A stretch of DNA of 64,000 nt, taken from NCBI RefSeq assembly GCF_009762775.1, contig NZ_CP046401.1, forward strand, positions 2,170,001-2,234,000, in the 5' to 3' direction. Made by a program: the position numbers and the translations under genes. The notes beneath the pieces were generated by a model that was not told the origin of the DNA, searched no databases, and was given only the letters and a program-made list of their open reading frames with translations. Origin of the DNA: Maribellus comscasis. Lineage in GTDB: Bacteria; Bacteroidota; Bacteroidia; Bacteroidales; Prolixibacteraceae. Below, one piece after another: positions 1-9,145 of this stretch (position 1 is its first letter; every line of letters begins with the position of its first letter).

Positions 1-492
1 TGATGTTTGAACTGTACCGACAAATACCGTTTTTTTCCGTTCAATAATCTCAGTAACTTCACCTTCCAGATCATGCTTTTTTCTCCGCGCATACAAATGA
101 ACCCTCACTTTATCGCCCTCCATTGCGTGTTTCAGGTTTCGCTGCGAAATTAAAATCGGACGATCAACTTCATCGCTGTTTACATAAGCAAATCCCTGCG
201 GCTGGAGTTCAACAATACCAGAAACGGATCCGGTTTTGGCTTTTAGTTTAAACTTTCCGCGCGAAACCTGATCAAGATATTCATCCTCCTTTAATTCCTG
301 GAGAACTACATGTACCAGTTTTCGTGTTTCAGAATCTTTAATTCCAATCCATGTAGAAATTTGTTTATAATTTACAGTCTTGGCTGGTTCTTCATACAAA
401 ATGGAAAGAATGGCGTTTTTGAGTTTTTTCTTGTTAAAAGTTCCGGTTTTTTTATTTTTAAAATATCGTTTTTTCTTCTTCTTTTTAGCCAT
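1..492 (-). CDS. rnr: Ribonuclease R, N-terminal part (cut by window edge)
   Basis: Exoribonuclease of the RNase II/R family, which degrades structured RNA 3'->5' in the cytoplasm. Only the first 164 codons lie in the window, and the frame is open through base 1. A very basic start (MAKKKKKKRYF) is followed by a winged-helix-like segment (about 15-70) and the start of an OB/cold-shock domain with the typical GIVELQPQGFAYV stretch near residue 88. The catalytic RNB domain lies outside the window. The start is the ATG complementary to 490-492. A Lys-rich N-terminus is common in Bacteroidota RNase R. RNase II is the alternative, but the N-terminal winged helix favours RNase R. Confidence 0.85.
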   Translation of the reverse strand, partial: MAKKKKKKRYFKNKKTGTFNKKKLKNAILSILYEEPAKTVNYKQISTWIGIKDSETRKLVHVVLQELKEDEYLDQVSRGKFKLKAKTGSVSGIVELQPQGFAYVNSDEVDRPILISQRNLKHAMEGDKVRVHLYARRKKHDLEGEVTEIIERKKTVFVGTVQTS

Positions 493-561
493 GTAGTATT
501 CCTGAATTAATAATTGAACAAGTTAGTTTTTTTTATTTGAACAATAGGGACAGTGACTGAT

Positions 562-1668
562 TTATATTTTCCACTCATATTTTTTCTGAAACTCACTTTC
601 CACATCTGCCCAAATGGATTGAGAATCCCGTCGCTCGTTTATTTTTTCATAAGCCATTTCTATCATTTCATCAATCCCTTCACCGTAACGATGAAACAAA
701 ACCTGAAATTCCGGGAAATTAATTCCGCATTGTTTTGCCAAATCAAACTTTTCGCGGCAAAGCTCAAACATATCTCCAAAGTCTGCATTATCAAAAGCAC
801 AGGGCAACCCCTTATTGATGGAAGTAAACAAAGATGACAAAGCATCAAGTGAGAATTGAAAAATATTCTTCTTTTTCGCTTTTACCTCCTCAAAATTTAA
901 CTGAAAGTAACTTTCTACCAGAGCAATTAGTTCGCCTTTTGAATAAGATACCGAATCACTCTCCGGCTCAACCTGGAGATATCCGTTTTCTTCTTTAAAT
1001 CTGAAGTTCCCGATAGGGTTGTTTACAAACATAGAGAATTTGCGGGGCGCTCCCGTTGAAAATTCGTAAATATTCTTCTGCAAATTATTCCCCAAAACGA
1101 TCTGGCTTACCTGTATTTCTTTTTCCGCGTCTGCAAGTATCAACTTCTCATCATCTATTTTAAACGAATGATTCACTAGAATTTCTACTCCTATCTCCCG
1201 GAAATATTTTAGCATTTCGATATAAAACCGCGATATATTAATAGTATACTCCTGAAAATAAATCCCTCTGCTTGCTGTCATTCTCAAATTGGAAAAAATA
1301 CTCCGGGTTCCTTTTGAAATTGTCTGCGATTTAAACTGATAGGTATTCTCAAAAAAGTAATCGGCAATTATTGCATAATATTTACCAAGTGACGAGTAAT
1401 CAGGATAAAAAACCTTTTGTGAACGAACAAGATGTGGAGCCAACTTAACCAAATTTTTCATCTTGTTGTATTGTTTTATCCGTCTTTTAAAAATAAAAAC
1501 GGAAAAAGGATAAAACTGTGTTGTATAAAAATTATCTTCCCGCTGCAAGCCATTCTCAATAACAATTACAACTTTAAATCCTTCTTTTATTTTCTGTTCA
1601 ACAGAAACAAAATTGTCAAACCCCGGATTAATATATGCAAAATCAAATCTAGCTGTCAAGTGGTTCAT
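562..1668 (-). CDS. Divergent GlpD-like (FAD-dependent glycerol-3-phosphate dehydrogenase-like) protein
   Basis: 368 residues, no signal peptide, so probably cytoplasmic. I read it as a distant relative of FAD-dependent glycerol-3-phosphate dehydrogenase. Residues 8-40 have the layout of a Rossmann beta-alpha-beta unit (strand, helix, then VVIVIENG), but the GxGxxG loop is replaced by INPGFDN. Residues 130-165 resemble the GlpD stretch that in true GlpD reads GG.xYYDGQ..DDARL before a mixed helix/strand. The C-terminus (HRYGEGIDEMIEMAYE) resembles the GlpD C-terminal helical domain. It lies 69 bp upstream of rnr on the same strand. The missing nucleotide loop suggests lost or altered FAD binding. 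The assignment is from pattern memory only and could be wrong. Confidence 0.4.
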   Translation of the reverse strand: MNHLTARFDFAYINPGFDNFVSVEQKIKEGFKVVIVIENGLQREDNFYTTQFYPFSVFIFKRRIKQYNKMKNLVKLAPHLVRSQKVFYPDYSSLGKYYAIIADYFFENTYQFKSQTISKGTRSIFSNLRMTASRGIYFQEYTINISRFYIEMLKYFREIGVEILVNHSFKIDDEKLILADAEKEIQVSQIVLGNNLQKNIYEFSTGAPRKFSMFVNNPIGNFRFKEENGYLQVEPESDSVSYSKGELIALVESYFQLNFEEVKAKKKNIFQFSLDALSSLFTSINKGLPCAFDNADFGDMFELCREKFDLAKQCGINFPEFQVLFHRYGEGIDEMIEMAYEKINERRDSQSIWADVESEFQKKYEWKI

Positions 1669-1755
1669 TTTTATTCATTCTTGCGAATTAAGGAAAATTT
1701 CGGGTATTCTAAGTTAATTTAACAACACATAACATTCTTTGTTTGCAGGAATTTG

Positions 1756-1763
1756 TATGTTTG
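1756..1763 (+). promoter_or_regulatory. Candidate -7 box for the Ig-like lipoprotein gene
   Basis: TATGTTTG matches the Bacteroidota -7 consensus TAnnTTTG. It lies 18 bp before the ATG at 1782. No TTTG at the usual 17-23 bp upstream distance was found, so the -33 half is unsupported. Confidence 0.4.
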
Positions 1764-1781
1764 TAATCCATTTTTAGGCAG

Positions 1782-3725
1782 ATGAAATTTTTGGGGAAAA
1801 TACCGCTTTTTTTTGTGGTCACATTGGCGTGGATTGTAATTATTTCGTCGTGTGCCAACCAGGGAATGCCAACCGGCGGCCCCAAAGATACAGTGCCTCC
1901 TGTTTTGTTAAGTACGCAACCAAAATACAAGGCACTAAATTTCGACGACGATGAAATTCGTTTTACTTTCAATGAATATGTGATAACCGATCAGATTTCA
2001 GAAATATTGGTCGTCTCGCCGCCGCTAAAAAAAAGACCTTCAATCAGAACAAAATCAAAAACGGTAATTATTAAATTTAACGAAGACCTAAAAGACAGCA
2101 CTACCTATTCGCTCGATTTTAAGAATTCGATTGTTGATAATAATGAACGAAACCCTTTAAATAATATGAGGTTTTCGTACAGCACCGGCGACGTTTACGA
2201 CTCGCTTCGTGTAGCCGGTAGTGTAGTTAACAGTTTTAACATGGAACCTGTTGAAAATGCTTTGGTTCTGCTTCACAACAATCTTCACGACTCGGCAATA
2301 TATACAGAGTTACCCGATTTTATTGCCAAAACTGATGAACGTGGCTTTTTTATGATTGATAATATTCCTCCGGGAAGCTATCATTTGTTTTCGGTAAATG
2401 ATGCCAACTCCGATTTAAAATACAATGAAGGTGCAGAAGAAATTGCATTTTTCGATTCAATTGTTGTGCCATCAGCTACATTTGAAGAAGAAATGGACAC
2501 ACTGGTCCGCGGTGTAGATTCACTGTTGATTACCGGCCATACTCATTTTTTACCGGAGCCGATATATTTGAGACAATTTACCGAAGATTTGTTTGAACAG
2601 TATATTGATTCCTATACGCGGTCAACCCGTTACAAATGCAATTTCGTGTTCAACGAATCAGTTGACGACACATTTAACATTCAGTTGGTAAATTCCAATG
2701 TTGAAGAATGGTATATATTGGAACCAAATCCAGAAATGGACTCGATTACTTTTTGGATTACAGATACTTTAGTTGCAAAAATGGATACTCTTTTGATGGA
2801 CGTTTCCTATTTTCAGCTTGATTCAACTCAACAGTTATATCTCCACCACGACACACTACAAATGAATTTCACCGAGCCGGAGAAAAAAGAGCCCCCCAGG
2901 GGAAGAAGAAGAGACAGGTCTGAGGAAGATGAGCAGGAAAAAGCTCAGGCTGAGATCCCGCAATTTGTATGGGAAACATCGTTTGGTTCTACAGTTGAAC
3001 TAAACGAAGAATTAAAATTCACCGCTCCTGAACCGTTAAAAATTCTAGATAAAAACGGGTTTACACTATATTTAGCTGACGATACGCTAAAAACTCCTCT
3101 TGAATATAAATTTTCAAAAGACAGCGTAGCTTATCGTACATACAACATTTCATATAACTGGGAACCCGAAACCGATTATACAATTGAAGTTGACTCTGCT
3201 ACAGCGGAGAATATTTACGGAATTACCAGCAAGGAAATTTCAAAAAAATTCAAAACCCGTGAAGATGATTACTACGGACAGATTTTGGCCAATTGTACAA
3301 ACGTAGGCACACCAACCATTATTCAACTTTTAAATAATAATGAAGAGCTCCTTTCCCAAAAAAAAATAGACAAAGACCAAACAGTTACTTTTGAATACCT
3401 GGAGCCAGCTAAATATATCATAAAAGTTATTTTCGATAGAAACAATAACGGCAAATGGGATACCGGGAGTTACCAGGATAAATACCAGGCAGAAAGAGTA
3501 TTTTACCTGAATAGCATTATTAAAGTTCGCTCTAACTGGGACAGTTCAATAGCTCTGGATTTAACAGCAAATGAAAGTTTTGTAAAGAAAATTATAGACC
3601 ACGAACTTGAAGAACAAAAAAGAAAAGAAGCAGAAGAAAAAGCAAAAAAAGAGGCAGAAAACGAACGCAAGCAGCAAAATAATCTTCTTAATCAAGGCTC
3701 AGGAAGCGGACTTTTGCGCAGATAA
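1782..3725 (+). CDS. Ig-like domain lipoprotein
   Basis: 647-residue exported lipoprotein with a hydrophobic leader and lipobox (IISSC, Cys near residue 24). Residues 38-130 match the bacterial SbsA-type Ig-like domain: TVPPVLLSTQP, then an FNEYV segment and a DSTTYSLDF segment. Residues about 140-210 look like a carnitine/CarboxypepD-type beta-sandwich (VENALVLLHNN ... NIPPGSYHLFSV). A second Ig-like segment is near 420-500, with another beta domain after it. The C-terminal tail is a charged Lys/Glu coiled segment (from about 605) ending in a Ser/Gly-rich run. It is a widely conserved Bacteroidota family of unknown role, presumably in the cell envelope. A TATGTTTG -7 box at 1756-1763 fits the start at 1782. 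Confidence 0.7.
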   Translation: MKFLGKIPLFFVVTLAWIVIISSCANQGMPTGGPKDTVPPVLLSTQPKYKALNFDDDEIRFTFNEYVITDQISEILVVSPPLKKRPSIRTKSKTVIIKFNEDLKDSTTYSLDFKNSIVDNNERNPLNNMRFSYSTGDVYDSLRVAGSVVNSFNMEPVENALVLLHNNLHDSAIYTELPDFIAKTDERGFFMIDNIPPGSYHLFSVNDANSDLKYNEGAEEIAFFDSIVVPSATFEEEMDTLVRGVDSLLITGHTHFLPEPIYLRQFTEDLFEQYIDSYTRSTRYKCNFVFNESVDDTFNIQLVNSNVEEWYILEPNPEMDSITFWITDTLVAKMDTLLMDVSYFQLDSTQQLYLHHDTLQMNFTEPEKKEPPRGRRRDRSEEDEQEKAQAEIPQFVWETSFGSTVELNEELKFTAPEPLKILDKNGFTLYLADDTLKTPLEYKFSKDSVAYRTYNISYNWEPETDYTIEVDSATAENIYGITSKEISKKFKTREDDYYGQILANCTNVGTPTIIQLLNNNEELLSQKKIDKDQTVTFEYLEPAKYIIKVIFDRNNNGKWDTGSYQDKYQAERVFYLNSIIKVRSNWDSSIALDLTANESFVKKIIDHELEEQKRKEAEEKAKKEAENERKQQNNLLNQGSGSGLLRR

Positions 3726-3776
3726 TTAGTTTCCTCGTCATTTTTTTATACTTTTAAATTAAAATCACAGGTACAA

Positions 3777-4070
3777 ATGGCAAGCGTAAAAAATCTGAAA
3801 AAAGACATCGATTTAATTATGTCTTTGGTAATAAGCGACTGTTTTCTGGTTCTTGAAGAAAATTCAAAAGTAGATAATGAAAAAATTCTTGATATTGTTC
3901 GTGATGTAATTATCAAACACCGCGAATTTAAAATCAGGGTAAATCATCCGGATGGAAAAGACAATCCGAAGATGGTAAAACAGTATTACAAAAAAATTGT
4001 TGAAGATCTGTTAAGTGAAGCCGACAAAGCTCTGGAAAAACTTTCCGCAGAGGTAAAAAAAGTAGCCTGA
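3777..4070 (+). CDS. Conserved hypothetical 97-residue protein
   Basis: Small soluble, strongly helical and highly charged protein with no signal peptide. Residues 1-45 begin MASVKNLKKDIDL and continue with helices rich in Val, Ile and Asp. The second half, from a VNHPDGKDNPKMV loop onward, is predicted helix. It follows the Ig-like lipoprotein gene by 51 bp on the same strand, so co-transcription is possible. I recognise it only as a common Bacteroidota protein without known function. No catalytic or metal-binding motif is visible. Confidence 0.6.
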   Translation: MASVKNLKKDIDLIMSLVISDCFLVLEENSKVDNEKILDIVRDVIIKHREFKIRVNHPDGKDNPKMVKQYYKKIVEDLLSEADKALEKLSAEVKKVA

Positions 4071-4097
4071 AAATTAGATTTATGGCGATAAACTTTT

Positions 4098-4487
4098 TTA
4101 CTTTCTCACCAGATGAAATGTTTTTTGGGCTACGATTTTTGTTTCCAGGTAAGTGATAATCTCCCATTTCCCAAGTTTATCTTCCAAAGGTGCCCAAACA
4201 CAATCGCCTAAATAAAACTCAAAGTCATTGGTTCTGATATATTGTTCACCAGCAAAAGGTGGTCTTACATTACCTTCATCATCGGTAAAAGGTGGATGGT
4301 CAATTTTAAAAGACAACAGTTTACCCTTCCCGTTTTTAATACGCAGAACATAGCCAAACTCGGTTCCGATTTCAGCCTCTATTTCGGTGGTAAATTTTAA
4401 AATTTTGGGGATTGATTTGCTTTCTCTGTCCCATTTTGAATATTCACCGTAACTAAAAATCTCAACCACTGCTTTACGTTTAGCCAT
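4098..4487 (-). CDS. DUF3859-like protein
   Basis: 129 residues, no signal peptide. The middle part (FKIDHPPFTDDEGNVRPPF followed by a short beta hairpin ending FYLGD, then GKWEIITYLETKIVAQKTFHL) matches the pattern I associate with DUF3859: a beta-sandwich of unknown function with conserved HP-P-FTD-x-G and G-x-W-x-x-x-x-Y elements. It is convergent with the preceding 97-residue gene (28 bp gap) and divergent from the His-rich gene downstream. Nothing in the sequence indicates a substrate. The family assignment is by motif memory, hence moderate confidence. Confidence 0.55.
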   Translation of the reverse strand: MAKRKAVVEIFSYGEYSKWDRESKSIPKILKFTTEIEAEIGTEFGYVLRIKNGKGKLLSFKIDHPPFTDDEGNVRPPFAGEQYIRTNDFEFYLGDCVWAPLEDKLGKWEIITYLETKIVAQKTFHLVRK

Positions 4488-4541
4488 TGTTAAAAATAGA
4501 TTAATTGTAATATCTTTACCATTTTAATTTAGAAACATTCT

Positions 4542-4549
4542 TAATTTTG
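4542..4549 (+). promoter_or_regulatory. -7 box for the His-rich protein / TonB receptor pair
   Basis: TAATTTTG is a perfect TAnnTTTG box, 18 bp before the GTG start at 4568. No clear -33 TTTG is seen at standard spacing. Confidence 0.45.
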
Positions 4550-4567
4550 CTTTCCTAAGATCTTTAA

Positions 4568-4933
4568 GTGGAGTATATCCGAAAAAATATCAAATTTATT
4601 TTTCTACTGGTTATTCCGGTATATCTTTTTATTATCCAGAATTCCATTCTGAATAAACATACTCACTTTTATTCCAATGGAATTGTAGTTACCCACTCTC
4701 ATCCGATTAATAAGGAAGATAGTAAGCCTATTAACGACCACAAACATACAAAAACTGAAATTTGTTTCTTCCACTGTTTTCATTTTGATTCGTTTACTAT
4801 TCCGGAAGAAGTTAGTTTTCAGAATAATGACTGTTTTAAACCTTACCAATATTTTATTTCCAACGATAAGGTAGAAAACTTCATAATCTACCTGGACTCA
4901 TCGCCACGCGCACCTCCTTATCTGATTGTATAA
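4568..4933 (+). CDS. His/Cys-rich membrane-anchored or secreted small protein next to a TonB receptor
   Basis: 121 residues from a GTG start. An N-terminal hydrophobic segment (about 8-26) is a signal peptide or anchor. It is followed by a His-dense region (about 28-75) with NKHTHFYSNGIVVTHSHP, then NDHKHTK and a C-x4-H-C-x-H element. The tail ends in SPRAPPY. The spaced His and Cys residues suggest binding of a transition metal at the periplasmic face. The gene sits 121 bp before a TonB-dependent receptor on the same strand, a pairing I recall from other Bacteroidota. Metal capture or sensing for that receptor is inferred, not shown. Confidence 0.6.
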   Translation: MEYIRKNIKFIFLLVIPVYLFIIQNSILNKHTHFYSNGIVVTHSHPINKEDSKPINDHKHTKTEICFFHCFHFDSFTIPEEVSFQNNDCFKPYQYFISNDKVENFIIYLDSSPRAPPYLIV

Positions 4934-5054
4934 AAATCCTCAAACAAAAATTTTAGAAATCGGAGAAACATAATCCACATAGAAACACAAGTTAGTTCTC
5001 CTTTTAATAAAGGATTCTGTTTATGTGTTAGTATGTGACCAAAACAAACCACAA

Positions 5055-7421
5055 ATGAAAGTGATTTATGCACTTTGTGCTTTTTTGTTTATTTTGGTAA
5101 AATTCAGCGTTGCAGACGACCCTGAAAAAAAACCAAAAACAGATGCCATGTTATTTGGCGACGTAAAATCGGAAGGTGAGCATATACCTTTTGCGACGAT
5201 AACCATAAGAGGAACTACGATTGGCGCAGCCGCAGATGCCACCGGGCATTTTAAAATGACGAACCTTCCCGTTGGGGAACAAACCGTTATCATTTCTGCT
5301 GTTGGATATAAAACACTGGAAAAAAGAATAAAGCTTGAGGCAAAAAAGAGTGTAACAATTCTTGCTGAATTAACTCCTGATGTAATTGGCCTGGATCAGG
5401 TTGTTGTATCTGCTGACAGAAACGAAAAAAGCAGGAGAGAATCGCCAACCATCGTAAACAGTATCAATCCCAAATTATTTGAGCGGACATCAAATGTAAC
5501 ACTGAGCGAAGGTTTAAATTTTGCGCCCGGGTTGAGAATGGAAAATAACTGCCAGAACTGTGGATTTTCTCAAGTTAGAATGAACGGGCTGGAAGGCCCC
5601 TATTCTCAGATACTGATTAACTCGCGCCCGGTTTTTAGTGGCCTTGCAGGAGTTTACGGGCTGGAACTAATCCCGGCAAATATGATCGAACGTGTTGAAG
5701 TAATTCGTGGTGGTGGTTCTGCAATGTATGGAAGTAATGCCATTGCCGGAACAATAAATCTTATTACCAAAGACCCGGTTGTAAATAACTTTTCGGTATC
5801 AGGAAACTATTCACTTACAGGAGCAGGTACCGATGGAGAAGTTGCCGGCGATGCCAACCTTAACTTAAATGGTTCATTTATCAGCGACGACTATAAATCA
5901 GGAATGAGTTTATTTGGATTTACACGAAAAAGAAATCCTTACGATGCAAATGGTGATGGATTTTCAGAAGTTGCTTTAATTGAAAATCTCACCCTGGGAA
6001 CCCGGATTTTTCACCGTATTTCAGACCGTGGAAAACTAACTGTCGATTATTTTAAAATTAACGAGTACCGGAGAGGTGGAAATAAATTTGATCTTCCACT
6101 GCATGAGTCAGACATTTCAGAAAGTGTAACTCATGATATTAACACTGGTGCAGTTAATTTTGATTTACTTATGCGTGAGACCGACAAGTTTTCCGCATTC
6201 TTTTCTGCGCAAAGCGTGAACCGCGGGTCATATTACGGAGCCAACCAGGACTTATCGGCTTACGGAGAAACAGAAGACTTTACATTTTCTTCAGGCCTGC
6301 AATATAACCGGAAGATAGACTACCTGATTTTTGCTCCAGCTGCGCTTGCGTCAGGATTGGAATATAATGGAAGTTTTCTGGAAGATAAAAAGCTGGGATA
6401 CTACGATCCCGAAGAAGATACTCACTATGGAAACACGCTGGTTGCCGACCAGAAGGTAGTTACACAGGCAGGCTTTCTGCAATTGGAATGGACGCTTCTG
6501 AAATGGGTAATTACTGCCGGAATACGTTATGACCACTACACCGTTTCTGATGTTACAAAAGAAAGCGACGACATCACTGGCGATGTTTTAAGCCCCAGAG
6601 TGAGCCTTTTGTACAATATTGCTGATAATCTCCAATTCAGGACAGGCTTTGCTAAAGGATTTAGGGCGCCGCAGATTTTTGATGAAGATTTGCACATCGA
6701 AACTTCCGGGTCGCGCAAGGTTTTACACGAAAACGCCACGGATTTAAAGCAGGAATCCTCTAACAGTTATACCGCATCGTTTGATTATACAAATATGTTT
6801 GGCAACTGGCAGGTACAGTTTTTAGCAGAAGGATTTTTCACTCGTCTAAACGATCCGTTTTCCAACGAATACGGCACACCGGATGACGACGGAGTAGTTG
6901 TATACACCCGCGTAAATGCAGAAGATGGAGCCACTGTGAAGGGATTTAATCTTGAATTAAATGCTTCACCATCAGAAAAATTACAGATTCAGTCGGGATT
7001 TACCATTCAAAGGAGCGAATTTGATGAGCCTCAGGAATTTGACGAAACCCGGTTTTTCCGTTCTCCCGAAAGTTACGGGTATTTAAGTTTAAATTATAAC
7101 CCGGTTCACGAATTTAGCCTTGCTTTTACAGGTAATTATTCAGGCCGCATGCTGGTTCCCTATTTTGGCCCGCTGGCGGCGAATCCGGAAATTGGCCAGC
7201 TAAACACTTCTGATTCCTTTTTTGACGCAGGTATAAAACTTACTTACGAAATTCATTTGTCCGATATTATGAGTCTGGAAATTATTGGAGGTGCAAAAAA
7301 CATCTTCAACAGTTATCAGAAAGATTTTGACACAGGTGTAGATCGCGACCCTGCTTATATTTATGGGCCCATGTCGCCACGGACAATATATTTCGGAGTG
7401 AATATTGGAAATTTCCTGTAA
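5055..7421 (+). CDS. TonB-dependent receptor with carboxypeptidase-like N-terminal domain
   Basis: Outer-membrane active importer. The start at 5055 is preferred over the in-frame start 30 bp upstream because it gives a clean signal peptide (MKVIYALCAFLFILVKFSVA). The 788 residues comprise a CarboxypepD_reg-like beta-sandwich (about 35-115), a plug domain (about 120-240, with IERVEVIRGGGSAMYG) and a barrel that ends in an aromatic-rich strand (FGVNIGNFL). A CQNCG pair of cysteines lies in the plug just before the RMNGLEGPYSQILIN segment, a feature of one Bacteroidota receptor subfamily. The preceding His-rich protein suggests a metal or metal-chelate substrate. No TonB box could be assigned with certainty. 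Confidence 0.88.
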   Translation: MKVIYALCAFLFILVKFSVADDPEKKPKTDAMLFGDVKSEGEHIPFATITIRGTTIGAAADATGHFKMTNLPVGEQTVIISAVGYKTLEKRIKLEAKKSVTILAELTPDVIGLDQVVVSADRNEKSRRESPTIVNSINPKLFERTSNVTLSEGLNFAPGLRMENNCQNCGFSQVRMNGLEGPYSQILINSRPVFSGLAGVYGLELIPANMIERVEVIRGGGSAMYGSNAIAGTINLITKDPVVNNFSVSGNYSLTGAGTDGEVAGDANLNLNGSFISDDYKSGMSLFGFTRKRNPYDANGDGFSEVALIENLTLGTRIFHRISDRGKLTVDYFKINEYRRGGNKFDLPLHESDISESVTHDINTGAVNFDLLMRETDKFSAFFSAQSVNRGSYYGANQDLSAYGETEDFTFSSGLQYNRKIDYLIFAPAALASGLEYNGSFLEDKKLGYYDPEEDTHYGNTLVADQKVVTQAGFLQLEWTLLKWVITAGIRYDHYTVSDVTKESDDITGDVLSPRVSLLYNIADNLQFRTGFAKGFRAPQIFDEDLHIETSGSRKVLHENATDLKQESSNSYTASFDYTNMFGNWQVQFLAEGFFTRLNDPFSNEYGTPDDDGVVVYTRVNAEDGATVKGFNLELNASPSEKLQIQSGFTIQRSEFDEPQEFDETRFFRSPESYGYLSLNYNPVHEFSLAFTGNYSGRMLVPYFGPLAANPEIGQLNTSDSFFDAGIKLTYEIHLSDIMSLEIIGGAKNIFNSYQKDFDTGVDRDPAYIYGPMSPRTIYFGVNIGNFL

Positions 7422-7440
7422 CAAAATATCATAAAAAAGT

Positions 7441-7478
7441 AAATAAAAGCTGTCTGAATTTACAGGCAGCTTTTATTT
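7441..7478 (+). terminator. Terminator after the TonB receptor gene
   Basis: A 16-bp stem (7441-7456 with 7463-7478, one G-T pair) closes a 6-nt loop. The right arm ends in a T-rich run. It lies 19 bp after the TonB receptor stop codon. Confidence 0.8.
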
Positions 7479-7479
7479 A

Positions 7480-7510
7480 TTTGTAACAGCATAAAAGATT
7501 ATTAATTTTG
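7480..7510 (+). promoter_or_regulatory. Consensus Bacteroidota promoter
   Basis: TTTG at 7480-7483 and TAATTTTG at 7503-7510 are separated by 19 bp, a textbook -33/-7 pair. It overlaps the end of the upstream terminator and lies 35 bp before the ATG at 7546. Confidence 0.7.
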
Positions 7511-7545
7511 CAGCGTTTATAGCTTATAATCTTATCGTTTCGTTT

Positions 7546-8448
7546 ATGGAAAATTTGAATGAATCAAAAAAACAATCTGCTAAAGAGAAGCGGAACAATA
7601 TAATCGTAATCGCATTATCTGTTATTTTGGTTGTTGTTGTTGTGCTCTTTTTCTTTCAAAACAGGGAGCACAGAACCATTGTAAATGAAATAAAGACAGA
7701 AAAAGATTCGATACAAAACGAACTTACCCGTATTGCAACAAGTTACGATTCTTTAAGTACAGAAAATGATACGATTAACGAACAATTACTTGTAGCCCAA
7801 ACAAAAGTGAAGGATTTGCTGCTGGAAGTAGAGCAAACCAAAAAAATCAGTTATCAGAAAATTAACGATTACCAGAAGCAGGTAACCACTTTACGAGGAA
7901 TCATGCGTGATTTTGCGGCGCAAATCGATTCATTGAATACACGAAACAAAGAGTTGATGGCCGAAAACCTTGAGGTAAAGGAACAGTACAAAGAAGTAGA
8001 ATCGCGGAATCAGCAATTGAACCGGGAAAAGGAACGGCTGCAACAAACCGTTCAGCGTGCAGCGATGCTGGAGGCTCGCGAATTGGTAGCTGAACCGCAA
8101 AACGACAGGAGCAAGGAAACGCGCTTTGCACGACGTACCGAAAAAATAAGAATCTATTTTGTTCTTAGTAAAAACGCAACGGCAAAACGCGGAGATAAAA
8201 ATATTTATACCCGAATAACCCGGCCCGACCAACTTTTAATGACCAAATCGTCAGACGATTTATTTCAGTTTGAAGACGTAAAAATTCCGTATTCCGCAAT
8301 GCGAACAGTTGTTTACGAAGGAAAGGAACTTCCGGTTGCTATTTTCTGGGACAACACAAATGAACCGGAACTGATGCCGGGTACATATAAAGTTGATCTG
8401 TTCGCCGATGGAAATGTAATTGGCGAAACTACTTTTGAAATCAGATAG
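7546..8448 (+). CDS. Membrane-anchored coiled-coil protein of unknown function
   Basis: 300 residues. A charged N-terminus is followed by one transmembrane helix (about 20-41, IIVIALSVILVVVVVLFFF). A long heptad-type coiled coil runs over about 45-185 and is rich in Glu, Lys, Asn and Gln. A compact C-terminal beta domain (about 200-300) begins TEKIRIYFVLSKNATAKRG. The topology suggests one inner-membrane pass with the C-terminal domain in the periplasm. The family is common in Bacteroidota and no function is known to me. It ends 8 bp inside the convergent metallo-beta-lactamase-fold gene (3' ends overlap). Confidence 0.7.
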   Translation: MENLNESKKQSAKEKRNNIIVIALSVILVVVVVLFFFQNREHRTIVNEIKTEKDSIQNELTRIATSYDSLSTENDTINEQLLVAQTKVKDLLLEVEQTKKISYQKINDYQKQVTTLRGIMRDFAAQIDSLNTRNKELMAENLEVKEQYKEVESRNQQLNREKERLQQTVQRAAMLEARELVAEPQNDRSKETRFARRTEKIRIYFVLSKNATAKRGDKNIYTRITRPDQLLMTKSSDDLFQFEDVKIPYSAMRTVVYEGKELPVAIFWDNTNEPELMPGTYKVDLFADGNVIGETTFEIR

Positions 8449-9145
8449 TTTTATATTTCAGCTTTTTGCTCCATTTTTCAAAGTCAGGAAATGCTTTTTC
8501 AATTTTAAATTTCTTACCATGACCGGGGTAAACAACCTTAACTCCCATGTCAAATAATTGCTGCCAGGTTTTCAACAAAATCTGAGGATCGTCAGCAAAA
8601 GGCGGAAAAATCTGACCATTACGCATATTTACGAATGTATCGCCTGAAATTAGGATATCATCAACTAAAACGGATTGAGAACCGGCAGAATGTCCGGGTG
8701 TAGTAAAAATCTTTCCTTCTATTCCAAAAGTATTCAGCATAAATTCATTTTCATTAACCCAATCAGCTACAAATGGTTTTGGCGAAGCAAAGGCAGGCAT
8801 AAACTTTCTCCCCAATGCGGAAATAAACCGGGGGTATTTCCCCTGTCCTTTGGGAATAGGTGTATCTCCGTTTTTTAGATGTTCAAATTCATTTTTATGA
8901 ACCAGTACCTTGGCCCCCGTTAATTTTTTTAATTCAATCAGATTCCCGGTATGATCGTAATGCGTATGTGTTAAAATAATCAGCTTAATATCGGAAAATT
9001 TGAGATTATGTTGCCGGAACCATACTTTAAAGGCGCTCAAATTCCCTTTTACTCCGGTGTCAACCAGAACAGAGTTTTCTCCGTTAAAAATAAGAGTGGA
9101 GTTGGAATACCCGATTCTTTTTTGAAAAATCAGAGGAGATGTCAT
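8441..9145 (-). CDS. Metallo-beta-lactamase-fold hydrolase
   Basis: 234-residue cytoplasmic hydrolase of the MBL superfamily. The first metal motif is complete (H60-x-H62-x-D64-H65 in LTHTHYDHTGN). Further ligands fit H152 (TTPGHSAGS), D169 (ISGDTF) and H209 (YPGHG). The length suits the glyoxalase II-like/YycJ-like branch that hydrolyses thioesters or lactones, but no residue fixes the substrate. Its ATG overlaps the stop of the upstream serine hydrolase gene in an ATGA junction, so the two are translationally coupled. Confidence 0.85.
   Translation of the reverse strand: MTSPLIFQKRIGYSNSTLIFNGENSVLVDTGVKGNLSAFKVWFRQHNLKFSDIKLIILTHTHYDHTGNLIELKKLTGAKVLVHKNEFEHLKNGDTPIPKGQGKYPRFISALGRKFMPAFASPKPFVADWVNENEFMLNTFGIEGKIFTTPGHSAGSQSVLVDDILISGDTFVNMRNGQIFPPFADDPQILLKTWQQLFDMGVKVVYPGHGKKFKIEKAFPDFEKWSKKLKYKTI

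Noticed and set aside
1709..1972. 87-codon minus-strand frame opposite the Ig-like lipoprotein start
   Set aside because: It overlaps the signal peptide of the well-supported plus-strand gene and has no features of its own.
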